A DNA stretch of 64,000 nt from Caenorhabditis remanei. Lineage: Eukaryota; Nematoda; Chromadorea; Rhabditida; Rhabditidae. Below are positions 43,576 to 56,339 of the stretch, piece by piece. The DNA lies in NCBI RefSeq assembly GCF_010183535.1, contig NC_071332.1, positions 6,014,001 to 6,078,000 on the forward strand, written 5' to 3'. A model generated the notes under the pieces. It was not told the DNA's origin, did not search any database, and saw only the letters and a program-made list of their open reading frames with translations. How positions within the stretch are numbered: position 1 is the stretch's first letter; the number at the start of each line of letters is the position of its first letter. Position numbers and translations under genes: made by a program.

Positions 43576-46500
43576 GGTTCATGAGCCATACAAAAGAACT
43601 TGGAAGTATTGGAACTCTGGAAAAAAGAGATTCATTCTGCACGGAACAAGAAACAAATCAATATCAAAACAGAAGAATCAATTTGCAGAAAGAAAGAAGA
43701 ATTGATGAAAAGTCACATGAGCCCTCCCACAATCACAAAGTTCATCAAAGATTTCAAGATAATGGTTTTGGGTTTTTTCAATTATTGTTTGTTAGAATTT
43801 CAGTGGAAAGAAAATGGCGGGCATTTTTTATTTCATATTGATGGAGGGGAAACTGAAAGAAGATAGTAAACGGGAGGGAGCCAAGGGGAGAAAGAACGGA
43901 ATGGGAAGGGGAAACCACCATCATAGTAGAAAAAGACACAAAGACACAAAAAGAAAAAAGAGAAGATGAGAGATAGAGAGGGAGCAGACTGTCAGGAGAA
44001 GGTCAAGAAACTTCTATTCTTGTTGCATATTACACTTCTTGGAACAAGAATCTGTTACATATGTTGCAAGTTCCAAAGAGCTCATTTCAACTACACAAGC
44101 AGTGTTTATTGGATGACGTTTCATTAAAAATTTGGGAGAAAACAGAGAGATAGAAGAAAAGAAGAAAAGAGACTGGACGGAGAGAGTGTCAAAAAAGAAT
44201 GAGTCATCACAATGATAGCATCTGTTTCGGTGACCTCGCGTAAATCTTTTTCAAGTACATAACAATATTTATTTACGCAAAACAATGCATGCAGAACTTG
44301 CAAAGTAGAAAATGTCATGTCAATTTCAGGAATCATCTTATTATCTTCTCTTATCTTTCCTTCCGGCTTTTTTTCCATCTGTTCAAACAAGGATGATGTG
44401 GTTTATTTATCAATTTGTGCAAGCTCATCGTGATCAGAAATTGTCAGACTAAAGATCAGATCGTCATTGGGAAAGTATGCACTTTGCTGTTATGATCATC
44501 CCTCTTAGTTGTTAGATTTGAAAATTGGAATATTTCACTATCATAAACAATATTTCGTTTTAGATCTCTAAAAGCAAACCAAAGCAACCTTAATTCCCTT
44601 TTTAAGAAAAACCAGAAAGACGATCAATTGAAAATTGAATACCGCAATAAAATTTATTTACGCCGCATTCTCACATTCTCGAAACAAAAACACAACATAC
44701 CGCTTCGAAAATTTATGTACCGAGGTCTTTCCACACTTTTCGAGTAGAAAGTAACAAATAACCTTACGAAAAAACATTAGAAGTTCCGAATCTCTTCCGG
44801 AAAACTACTGACCTGACTAGTACACGTCATCATAGTGAGCCACAAAGGAATTCGAAGTCTTCACGGAGTCAAATGAGCCACTGCATACAGACGGCTTTTT
44901 TTGAACTCAACCACAATTTTCATATACTTTCAACTAGATCTATTTATAGTCAAACGAGTGTGATAACTAGCAAACAAAGTTATGTACTGATATCGGAATG
45001 CTCCTAAATCAAACCAATAAGAGTATGACCAAAATATAGGGCAAAAAAAGAAGAAAAGTTAGAATATTTCGCAATTTTTCAATTGAGCCATTAATCAAAG
45101 GGTATCGGCTGATCACAATTTGACCACCCTACTTCTCAGTTTCTCTCTTCAAAAAGTTTTGGGAATCTAGAGAAAAACGGAGAAAACTGACAGATGAAAC
45201 GCGTTTGAAAGTCTGATTGATAAGAATTGATAAATCATGTTACAAGAAAAAAGAAACAAAAGAAAGACAAAAATGAAAAAAGATTCAAGATATTGTTCAT
45301 TTGTTCTAGATTCATCCAGAGGATGGTTCGAGAACGAGCCATGAAGCACACCACTTTGATTCAAATTCTGTGTAGAAACACCGAAGTTGACGCGCAAAAA
45401 GTGTGCTTTCTTAGTGCTTCTTTTGTGGACGAAATAAGAAACGAAGTTGGAAAAAACTGAAGAAACGATGAAAAACTGAATTCAAAAATATTCAGAAGAG
45501 GAAAAACATGAAAAATTACATAAGATCAATGAATTGCTATAAAATTCTTGTAAGATCAGATGACCTCTAAGATAACGATTGTTTTATATGATAATTGACA
45601 CCTCAGTTCAGACGAATAAAAGGTTAAAGAGACCGTTTATGAGAAAAACTGAAAGTTAGAGACGGAATTCAGTTACTTTTTTATTGGGGATTGTGGGAGA
45701 ATAAGAGAGATGTGCTAGACATTGAACTGGAGATATAGTGGTGGGGAGACTTGGTACAGTCTAGAGCATTGGGTTGGGGAGTGCGAACGTTTTCATCAAT
45801 AAATTATGATAATATTTATTTATAGTGCACATTTTATTTTATACACCTTGTGAAAAGAGCATACATATGATAAGGTTGGCAGAGATTCCGAACATAAAAT
45901 GGTGGCACAGAATCTGAAAAGACAACAAAACATAAGTCTACTGTGAACTGGAGAAGATCTAAAGCTGAGCTCAAGAACTGCTGATAATTTTTCAAACGCA
46001 TTTCGAAAGATTCTAAAGCAAAATTGAACTGCTCGGAAAATCGAAGTGCTTTGTTCAACATGGTCACAAAGTTGGCAATTGGCAAATAATTTACTATGAG
46101 AGTAAATTGTTTTTTCTGTCTTTTCAGAAAATTGGTACTCACATGGGAATTGATGGTTTTTCGGTACAAGACAGTAGTTATACTAACCAAGAAAACCCTG
46201 AAGTCATAGCGGCGTTCTTCCAGGTTTCGCTGAAAAATCGACGGATAATTTTGCTCGACTTATTGTGAATCTTCATAACTTTTAAAAAAATTTTCATATT
46301 TTTACAAGATCTATTTGGCAAATGATAGGTGAAGACACTTCCTTCATTTTTGCTAATAGGGTCAATATCCTACTACTTTAGATATTTCAGAAAATACGGG
46401 AAACCTGGCATTGTATGAATTCAAAAACACCCAAAACCCAAAAGATCTGCGTACCCCTACGCTGGTCATTCCCATGCCAGTCCGCAATGAAAATCTGGAA

Positions 46501-48976
46501 AAAATCGTTCCCTGCAAACTCTGCAACCAATCAAAACTTTCTGATCTTTCAACAAGAACCAGAATTCCACGACATCTGAAACAAAAGAGTGTACTATAAT
46601 TGAATGCAATAAATCATTTATCACAAGTTTTCCCTCGTTCCATTGGTCAGATGGGCATGCATACATACCAGTTTCCTCCTCTTATCATGCCCAAAAAGTT
46701 CATTTTTAGGACAGTCGTTAAAACTTTTCCTTTTTTCAGAAACTGCCTTCTGTTTCAATCATTTTTTGTCCATGGTTCCCATTCAAAGAGACGTTCCCAG
46801 TGTTTTTTTTGTGTGGGACCATGAACATAGAGAGAGAGAGAGAGTCAAACTGAGCTTCCTGGTATTTACTTCTTCTTCTTTCCTCTCTAGAAAAAAAAGA
46901 ATCCCAAAAACTTTATGCATCTTCTTTTTCGTCTTCTTTCCCGTCGTCCCTCTCAATCGGCCATTTTTCGAATTTACGAGCTTCGTCAAAACTGAGGAGG
47001 ACTCAGGCTCAGAAAGGATTCGGAGGGAGACGGGAGCTCAGTTTCTCTCCAATTTTGGAGATGAATAGAGGAGATAAAGAACGACATGAAATCTCCATTT
47101 TCAAGTGTTCCGAGGTTCTCTTTCTCTCTTTATTTCTCAAGTTGTTGTGTCCTGTTGTTAACTGATTCTCCATTTTTAATATTTTATACATTCCCCGCCT
47201 ATCAACAAAACCTCTTTTCTTGTCTTTTTCTACCTGAAACTGTTCAATGTATTCTATTCTATTCTCCCCTTTAACATATTCTGTTATTCTTTGTAAATTT
47301 GATGATAAATGTTTTGTACCCATTTTATTTGAAAATATGTATTGTTGAATTCGTTCGAATTCATCCTCAAAAACTATAAAAGTTCTCGAACCTCCCCACA
47401 AAAACCAACTCTTCTTCCCAAAACAATCTCTCCTTTCCATCTGAAAAAGCGCTTCTGGCTGGCCTCCTATTTTTTTCTCCTCGTTTATCAGATGTGTATG
47501 TTATAAAAAATTCTGGTAAAACATTCATTGACGGGGGTGGACGGGTGGACTCGGATAGAGAACCAACTTTTTAAAAGTTCAAGAAATCATGTGATGGATG
47601 ATTAATGTACGATGTTTTCTTGGTTTTTGAAAGATCTTCGTTTTTCGTTCTAGGTGGTTCAAGGATAGCTCCAAAGAGTTAGTGCAACAGACTTTTTAAA
47701 AGTTTTGGTGGATTAATGTTATCAGAATTTTGACCTACAGAGATTAATGGAATTCCATCGATTCTGTAGTTTGAATTTTCAGTATTATGAAAATGTTATG
47801 TTCTGAGCAGTATTGAAATTGTATTCATGAAGTCTAATTGTTGTATAGTAACCTTTAGATCGGGTTTTCATCGCTTTATCGTGTTTTAAGCCGGCCTTCT
47901 AGAACTCAGAACAAATAACATTGCCAGAAAACCAAAAAATCGCGCTTGATTGAAGGATTACTGTAGTTTTATATAGTAATTCTGACGCTTACTTCATGAG
48001 AAAATGGTGTGTCTTCAAAATCAGATACGGAATTTAGGATTCTTAATAAAAGCTTAGCTTGTGCACTTCACTCAGCTTTTTTTCCGTATATTCAACCTTG
48101 ATTTTTCAATTTTAATAAACCGAATACCTTATAGACGAGTTTTGAGCTCTTCCAGTCCAGTAAGACTTGCTAGAACTTTTATAACTTTTGTGACTTGATA
48201 GGGTTTTGTTGTAACGTTTTGTACAAATATCAACATTAGAGTTCTTCATCAATAAAGACTGTGCACAAGTGGTTAGTTTTACTAAGAAAAGTCATAGTTC
48301 CTAATCTAATGACAAATGAATTCACTTCTCTACACCATGCACTATTGAACACCTCTGATTCTCTATTCCAGACAAGAACCCAAAAAATAAAACCTGTCTA
48401 GTTCAATAGAATCAAACGATGAAAAAGTGTGTGCGCACTGTAATTAGTCTCCTCATATTCTCTCATCCACTGGCTTCTAATCCAAATTTCAAACATACAC
48501 CTCGTCCGGTTCCTCCGGTCATTCCGTTTGCTTTTTTGTTTATTTTCACCTTGAGCCACCGAGCGCTCAAGAAAACAATAGACTTCAGATGCCATTTGCA
48601 GATTCTCCATTCTCTTTTCCACCCTCATTTCTTCCTCTTATTAATGAATCACATTCTAGATATTTTTTCGATTAATTTTGGTTTTGTTCAGATTTTTCAA
48701 TTATATTCTTCTGGAAGATAGTCTATAATTGCATATATATTAAGGATCCTTTTTTGCTATTGAAACTGACACATTCTGTATAGTAGACCGAATTCATTTG
48801 CAATAAGAGAATACATCTATTGTTTCAGTTTTAAAGAAAAGTACAGTACCGTCGTGGTAGACAGCGCGGTTATTCATACTCTGCGCTTTTGTTTTACTTT
48901 CTTTTTAACCTGATTTTATTTCACTTTTTGCCAGTTTTTCAATCATTTTTGCAGGTGATTTTAATACTATACGGAG
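43576..48976. other. Long gene-poor region
   Basis: About 5.4 kb without a gene I can support strongly. The part next to D3 is purine-rich (43600-44180), with GA-rich runs. The 46800-47100 part is pyrimidine-rich, with an AG microsatellite at about 46830. One possible exon is listed separately at 45834. The last few hundred bases should hold the promoter of the first aminopeptidase. No tRNA or other RNA gene seen. Confidence 0.5.
45834..46234 (-). pseudogene. Possible gene fragment
   Basis: After a good acceptor (ATTTTTCAG just above 46234) the minus strand is open for about 130 codons. It reads RNLEERRYDFRVFLVSITTV, then NYLPIANFVTMLNKALRFSE, then LDLLQFTVDLCFVVFSDSVP with PFYVRNL, and stops at 45834. 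The alternation of basic and hydrophobic stretches recalls the end of a nematode chemoreceptor, but no convincing upstream exons or full TM set are found. Confidence 0.25.
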
Positions 48977-51838
48977 ATGAGATTGTTGCTTATACTAACT
49001 TTTTCGGTACTAACGATACGGACTCTGGCTGAAACCGCGTGAGTAGTCGAAAACTAGCACTAGCCGAGTGCTACTTGCTGATCATCGTTTTCTGATTTTC
49101 CAGAGACGTATCATGGAGAAAAATAACTAATACCCGCCTACCTACTAACCTGTATCCATTGGAATATACCTTAAATCTCACTACTTTTTTACCTGGATAC
49201 GCATGGGAAGCTAACGAAAGAGATTTATCTTTTGAAGGAACTGTTTTCATAAAATTAGGTGTGAATGAAACTACAAACAAGGTTGTTCTACATTCCGATT
49301 CATTGGAAATATACAATGCGGTTGTTAATGATGTGAGTGCTTCGAAAGATATTTCAGTTGAAAGATTCTGATTCAATTTAAGATAAATTCATCGAATCTC
49401 ACTGTCACTACATGGGAAGCTTTTCCAGAAGATCAATTCATAATTTTATATTTGAACCGAGAAGTCAATCCAAATGAACAATTTGAAATTATAGTAAACT
49501 TCAGTGGAAAATTGAGAGATGATATGAAAGGATTCTACATTACTAAATCTACGAGAGCAGACGGGCAGGAAATGTGAGCAGACATTCTGAAAATGGTCCA
49601 AAAATATTTATTCAAACAGGCTGAACGCTGTTACCCAGTTCGAAACCACTGCTGCTCGTTATATGGTTCCTTGTTTTGATGAACCTGAATTCAAGGCCAC
49701 GTGGCAAGTGAATTTGACATATCCAACTGGATCTGTTGCCTTGTCGAATACAATTGAAGATGGGACAGTAACAAGTGGAAATTTTACAACAACGCATTAC
49801 AAGAGGACTGTCAAAATGTCCTCTTATTTATTGGCGATTTTCATTGGAGACATCCAATATAAAGAGACAACGACTGATAGTGGTGTCAGGGTGAGAACTA
49901 AAATTTATTATTTTCGATCCTCTCCGGTTTGAATGTTCAGCTCCGAGTTTACACTGACCCAGCAACAATCGATCAAGTGGATAACGCATTGAATGTCAGC
50001 AAGATAGTTGTGGAGGGTTTTGAAAACTTGTTCGGAATCAAGTATCCAATGGAGAAACTCGATTTTGTCACTGCTTATGATTTTGAAGCAGGGGCCATGG
50101 AGAATTGGGGTCTTTTGGTGCACAAGTGAGTTGAAATTTTGTCGAAACCGATACAACATTTTTGCAATCTATCGAAATTCAGACCTAATTTCCTTCTTGG
50201 ATGGGGTCAAGAAGTAGCTGAAGTAGTTATTCATGAGCTCGCTCATCAATGGTTTGGAAATTTTGTCACAATGAAATACTGGAATCAAATATGGTTGAAC
50301 GAAGGGTTTGCTAGTTATATGGAGTCAATTGGCTATTCATTCATCAAACCTAATTTTGATTTTGACCATGTGAGTGTCTACGTAGAAGTTTTTCTGCACA
50401 TTCAACAATTTCAGTTCCACCTGATGCAGCAATCTGAAGCAAAAGAATTGGATAAATCTATTCCACTGAATGAAATGACTTATACGGAAGATGGTAGTAT
50501 TGATATAATTACTTTCTACTATCCAAAAGGAAGCTCGTTAATTCGAATGCTTGAGATAATAGTTGGAAAGGAGAATTTCATTAATGCACTCAGTTCTTAC
50601 TTACTGAAACATCAGTACTCTAATACAGAGGACAAAGATCTCTATGACGCTTTGAAAGAGTTCCACCAGCCATTATTATGCGGGCCAGAAGAAGTAGATA
50701 TTGAGGAGTTTGCAAGATGTTGGACACATCAAAATGGGTACCCAACTGTCTACGTGGAGAGTACCGAGACAGGAGTTATACTGACTCAAAGAAAGGAATC
50801 TCCGATCGAAGCCGACTTCAGAAAGTATGAAGAATGTGGAAACAGATGGGATATTCCAATTTGGTACCAGGAAGCTGGAAGTGATAATGAGTATATTCAG
50901 CGGAAATGGTTTAAGAAAGAAGACAATGAATTGAAGCTGACTGTTCAGGAACCTGTTATCATAAATGCCAACTCATATGGATACTATGACGTGGTTTATT
51001 CAAATGACTTGTATGAATCGATTGCAGCTCAATTGAAAAATAATAGTGAAGTATGAAAAACGCCATGAAAGTTTTTGATAGAAACAGTTTCAGACTTACT
51101 CTGACAACTCGAAACTCCGTGTGCTGATTGATGTTAACAAGTATGCTATTCTCGACAAAGTTCCAGTACACAATGCGATCCTTATTGCGGAGTCTTTGCT
51201 TAATGATAAAAGTATTTTCATCAGAGCAAATGCTGAAAGGGCACTGCTCAAAGCAAAAGCTAAATTGGAGAAGCAGAAGAAAACAATTGAAACTGATATT
51301 CAAGATATCGAGGTATCTTTTTAAAAGACAAGATATGAGGAAAAACTAAAACTTCTAGAATCGCCCAACAGAATCACCAAATGTCAATATGTTCTCCGGA
51401 TGTGACTCATCTGAAACCTTCTTAGAGTGTTACAAGAGAACCTTCGACACTAACCTTGATGCATGTCTCACCTTTGAAAAGGATAAGAGTGTGGACACTA
51501 CTGATAGACTAGCGGCTTGGCTCAAATCAGATAAGAGCGATGAAAGTAGACAAACAATTCTGAGATTATTGAGTTGTGGAGATATAGAAACTTTCAGGAT
51601 GTGAGTGTAGCTGTTAGACAATTGATTTTTTATTTTTTTATTTGTTTTTAGGTTTGTGAGCGATACCAGCTATAATTGGACACCATTTGAGAAGGAGTTG
51701 ATCGTGGGCTACTTTGAAAACTATTTATTCAAGAAGTATGGTCCAAAAGAAAAGAAGGGCAAGAAGGCTTCAAAATCGAGAAGTTACTTTGATGAGAAAT
51801 CAATGTCTGCGAGACAATTATTGAGTACTCAACACTAA
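48977..51838 (+). CDS. M1 zinc aminopeptidase, secreted form
   Basis: About 785 residues over about eleven exons. It starts MRLLLILTFSVLTIRTLAET, a signal peptide with no later anchor, so it is probably secreted. The N-terminal domain opens LPTNLYPLEYTLNLTTFLPG. The substrate-binding exopeptidase motif is GAMENWG. The zinc site is [20 protein letters not shown] followed by WLNEGFASY (His, His, Glu ligands and catalytic Glu). The catalytic Tyr region is FYYPKGSSLIRML. The C-terminal domain is short, with a Lys/Ala-rich helical stretch RANAERALLKAKAKLEKQKK and a basic tail KKYGPKEKKGKK. Family knowledge: M1 enzymes remove N-terminal residues from peptides. The neighbour downstream is a membrane-bound relative in the same orientation. 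Confidence 0.9.
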
Positions 51839-52498
51839 ACTGTGGAAGAAGTACCTCTATTATAACGACACTTTTTTCAAAACCGCTCAGATTTGATTTT
51901 CACAATTATTCTCCATATTTTAATGTGTCTATGTAGGTTTTAACGATACCGTTATACTAAACAATTATGTATATATTTCGCTTAAAAATTTATAAAAATT
52001 AATATTCCCAAAAATGTTTTTAAAAAACATATTTTTCCAAAACGTCCTCTTACACATCCGCAAAAGGGAAGGCAAAGATCATGTAACATTTCTCTCCTCT
52101 CCGTCGATTCTCCCATTCCATAAAAAATCATTGGACACAAAAGAGCCATCCAGTAGCATCCAGTATTTTTCACATGTTTTCACATGTTGTTGAAACAGAA
52201 CCCAGTAATAATAGTAAGCCCTCTCTTTGAATTTATTCAAACTTTCCCATTCCCATACAATTCTTTTTTTGTTTTTTTCGTTCCAATACTATTTGTGCGT
52301 GTTCCTCCCTCCCTCCTTTTCTCGTCCTGACCCTCCCGTTTATCATTCTTTTTCTCCCAATCGTTCACTATCCTTATCATCATTCTTTCTCACTTTCTGT
52401 CTATTCCATGTCCTTCCCACAGAACTATGGCTCCTTCTCTCAGGTGTTTTTTAAACCTTATCATCTACTGACTTAATTATAATAATCTGTAATTTCAG
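51839..52498 (+). promoter_or_regulatory. Spacer between the two aminopeptidase genes
   Basis: About 660 bases, strongly pyrimidine-rich from 52250 to 52430 (CTCCCTCCCTCC, CTTTCTC runs). It ends with a short possible exon AACTATGGCTCCTTCTCTCAG-like at 52425-52445 that precedes the intron before the second gene's ATG. It probably holds that gene's promoter or 5' leader. Confidence 0.4.
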
Positions 52499-55400
52499 AT
52501 GGGCCACCCGCCACCAAAAGAAACCAAAAAAAGCTGTGAGGTGAAATCGTTCGCCCTTCCAGTTTTTTGCACTTTGCTCGGTATTGTGATAACTGCATTC
52601 ATCACGTGGCACATTGCTCGAGGACACTATACCACTGGTGAAGAGTTAGTCAATTTCTAATTATTGAGTCAAAAAACCTGGAATTTTCAGAAATGAAAAC
52701 AACTCCCCGATTACAACTCCACTGCCAGAAGACACCGTTCCAGCTAGTGATCTACGTCTTCCGGATTCAGCAAGTCCGATCAGCTATGATTTGGTGATCA
52801 AGACGTATCTACCTGGCTACGATTATGTGGCGGATAGTAAGAATAAGACATTCGAAGGACAGGTGAGTAAACTATTTCAAGGGGGAAACGTTTTAGTAGT
52901 AAAATTGTTGATTTTTAAAAACGTTTTTCTGAATCAAAATCTGTGAGATACGGTAATTTAATAATTGAAAAAGGGTAACATTTGATTGACCTTAGCTAAA
53001 AACCACTACCATTAGGATTCTATAGAAAACTCACGCAAAAATTTGACTGCGCCTGTGGTACCCCAGCTTACTATTCTCTTTTTTCCAGGTCACCATCAAA
53101 CTGAACATCACCAAAAGTGTTAAGAAAATCACCCTCAACTCGAAAGACTTGAATTATTCCGAGGAACTTATTAAGAAGAGCAGTTTATTCGTGAATGGAG
53201 AGCAGGTCTCATTCACACTCGACGATAAACAATCCACGTTTGAGAAGATATTCTTTAATCTTGACAGAAGTGTTGGACCGACAACTGACGCTATTCTTAA
53301 GGTTACTCACTTTCTTTTTTCTCTTACATTATTTTTTGTTTCTAGGTGTTCTTTGGTGCTCCTCTCCGCACTGACATGTCTGGATTGTATCAAACTACAT
53401 ACACAAACAGTCAGGGAGTTGTGAAAATGGCTGCGGTCACTCAAATGGAGCCGGTTTATGCTCGCAGAATGGTTCCTTGTTACGATGAACCTGCCTATAA
53501 AGCCACATGGACAGTTACTGTAATTCATCCGAAGGGAACCGTTGCAGTGGCGAATGGAATTGAGGACAAGACAGAGGATATTCAGACAGAATTCATTAGT
53601 TCTAGCTTCAAGACAACACCGAGAATGTCTTCGTATTTGTTGGCCATTTTCATTTCGGAGTTCGAGTACAATGAGGCTACTACCAAGTCTGGAGTTAGAG
53701 TGAGCAACATGACACCATTGTTGAATTCGAGATTTACCATATCATTCCATTTCAGTTCCGTGTTTGGTCTCGTCCAGAGGAAAAGAATTCAACAAAATAT
53801 GCAGTGGAGGCTGGTGTGAAATGTCTCGAATATTACGAGGAATACTATAACATTTCCTTCCCTCTCCCTAAACAAGACATGGTTGCTCTTCCAGACTTTT
53901 CGGCTGGAGCTATGGAGAATTGGGGGCTTATCACTTATCGGTATTTCACAATTCGTAATTAACTTTTTACCAAATACTTAATTTTTCAGCGAGAACTCTT
54001 TGCTCTACGATCCAAGAATCTACCCAGGATCCCAGAAACGTCGTGTTGCTGTAGTAATTGCTCACGAGTTGGCACATCAATGGTTTGGAAATCTAGTCAC
54101 ACTGAAATGGTGGAATGATTTATGGCTGAATGAAGGTTTTGCCACTTTGGTCGAGTACATTGGAACTGATAAGATTAGTGATGGAAACTTCAGAATGGTA
54201 AGAACCAGAAACTGAAATTTTAATTCTATATTGAACAATTTTCAGAGAGAATGGTTCACAATGGATGCTCTCTGGACAGCTTTATCTTCTGATTCCGTTG
54301 CTTCTTCTCATCCAATGACATTCAAAATTGACAAAGCTATGGAAGTATTGGACTCATTCGATAGTGTCACTTATGACAAAGGAGGTTCTGTATTGGCTAT
54401 GGTTCGCAAAACTATTGGAGAGGAGAACTTCAACACCGGAATCAATCATTATCTTACACGTCATCAGTTTGAGAATGCAGAAGCCGCTGATCTCATCACA
54501 GCACTTGCTGATAAGCTACCGGATAATGTGATTGGTCCGAAAGGTGTCAAATTGAACATCTCCGAGTTTATGGATCCATGGACGAAACAATTGGGATACC
54601 CGTTGTTGATGGCTACAAGAACAAACAAGACTCATATCTCGGTGACTCAAGAGAGATTCAAAATATTGCAGTCAGGAAAAGAAGAGGAGAAGTACAGCAA
54701 CCCAATTTGGGGGTGAGTTAGTCACTCAATAGAAATCGTGGAACAATTTCAAATTTCAGATTCAAATGGGACGTCCCTGTTTGGTATCAAGTTGCCGGTT
54801 CGCCAGACCTTGAAATGAAATGGATGAAACATAACGAGCGACTCCTAATCAAATCCGACAAACCCATTATTATCAATGCAGAATCCAACGGATTCTACCG
54901 TGCTGGATATACAGATGAAATGTGGAAAGAGATCATTCAAATGTTGAAGGACAATCACGAACAATTCATTCCACAGACCCGTGTCCGATTGATTGATGAC
55001 TCGTTCTCAGAGGCTCGTGCTGGTCTTCTCAACTACAGTGTCCCTCTCCAATTGATCACTTACTTGCAAAAAGAAAAAGAATATATGCCATGGTCTGGAA
55101 CAATTGCGAAGATTCGCGAGTTGTTGGATATGTATGGAACTGATCCAGAGAAGGATGTGGTTCACAAGTTTATGATTGCACTGGCTGAAAAGACGCCGGC
55201 GAAGAGAGATGTCGATTTCATCTCGAAAAACTATTTGGATGACACGAAGTTCTTTGAAGTGTGAGTATACTTTTTGGAGATTTTTTGTAAAACTCTGTAA
55301 GATTGCTATATCTGTTTCAGGAGCGCTGGCCAAGGAATTCTCCTCAATGACTGTACTCATGGAGATCAAGCTTGTGCAGCTAGAATGGTGAAGATGTTTA

Positions 55401-56090
55401 ATGAGGAAGTGATTGCCAAGTGTGATTCTACTAGAATTTTGTCTGAATGCTCACAGTGAGTGTTCCAAACCGCAACCTTCCATTCCTACTCTTTTCCAGA
55501 ATCGCTGCTCCATTCCGAGGTGAAGCTTACTGTCAAGCTGTAAAGAATGGAGATGCTGAGACATTCAACAAAGTTTTCCATTGGTATAAGACTGAAAGAA
55601 ATCAAGTGGAGAAAGGAAATCTGATGAATGCAATCACATGTTCAAGAGATATTATCACACTGAAAAAGTTGTTGTTGGATGCAATGAAGCCAGAAGGATC
55701 TTCATTCCGTCTTCAGGATTGTGCATCTTTGTTCACGAAAGTTTGTACAAATGATGCCACGTCAGATGCGATGTTGAACTTTATGATTGATAGATGGGAT
55801 GATATGATGATAAGGTACAGTAATCGCCTGACCACACTACCTACCATTAATTTGATTTCAGACTAGCCGGTGACCACAGTGGATTCCACCGTATCCTCAG
55901 CTCTATCGTCAACACTCTTAAGACTAGAGGAGGACTCGAACAGCTCAGAAAGTTCCGGAAGAAGGTACCATCAGCAGCAGAACTTGGAATCGATAAAATG
56001 GAAGAGACAGCGGAAGTGACCATCACTTGGAGGGAGACTAACTTGAAATTCGTAACGAAATACGTTGAGGATCTCATGAAGAGACTTTGA
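52499..56090 (+). CDS. M1 zinc aminopeptidase, type II membrane form
   Basis: About 960 residues, the usual length of aminopeptidase N relatives. [18 protein letters not shown] is a short cytoplasmic tail; the anchor is [20 protein letters not shown]; an acidic/Pro stalk follows. The N-terminal domain starts [20 protein letters not shown]. It has GAMENWG, then [20 protein letters not shown] with [14 protein letters not shown] (complete zinc site), and [13 protein letters not shown] with the catalytic Tyr. The full C-terminal ERAP1-like domain continues through [39 protein letters not shown] and [14 protein letters not shown] at 56090. The start could lie further upstream in a small exon that splices in frame (52425-52445). 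Role: trimming of peptides at the cell surface, by family. Confidence 0.93.
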
Positions 56091-56293
56091 AGCCTTTCCT
56101 CTCTTTACTATCATCATACGGGCTCTTTTTTCTTCTTAAAATTGAATATTTATTTGATTTTCACTTGTTTTTTTTCAGAATTCTATGCGCTTTCCATGTA
56201 CATTTCCAGCCAAGAGTGTTATGCAACACTATATTTTTGTCTCGCTTTCTGTTTGCTGCCATCTTGAATAGTTGTCTGTTTTTTTTCAAAAGA

Positions 56294-56339
56294 TTTTATT
56301 TTTTAATTTCAACTGAAAATAATTCTGTGAATCAATAAA
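56294..56339. terminator. Overlapping 3' ends of aminopeptidase and DUF19 genes
   Basis: AATAAA at 56334-56339 (plus) is the first good signal after the aminopeptidase stop at 56090. The minus-strand signal for the DUF19 gene is TTTATT at 56294-56299 (AATAAA on its strand), 10 bases after its stop at 56309. The aminopeptidase signal thus lies inside the coding part of the DUF19 last exon. Confidence 0.6.

Noticed and set aside
46643..47440. 141- and 143-codon frames on both strands
   Set aside because: They arise in purine/pyrimidine-skewed sequence with few stops; amino acid composition is Phe/Ser or Glu/Lys-biased with no domain.
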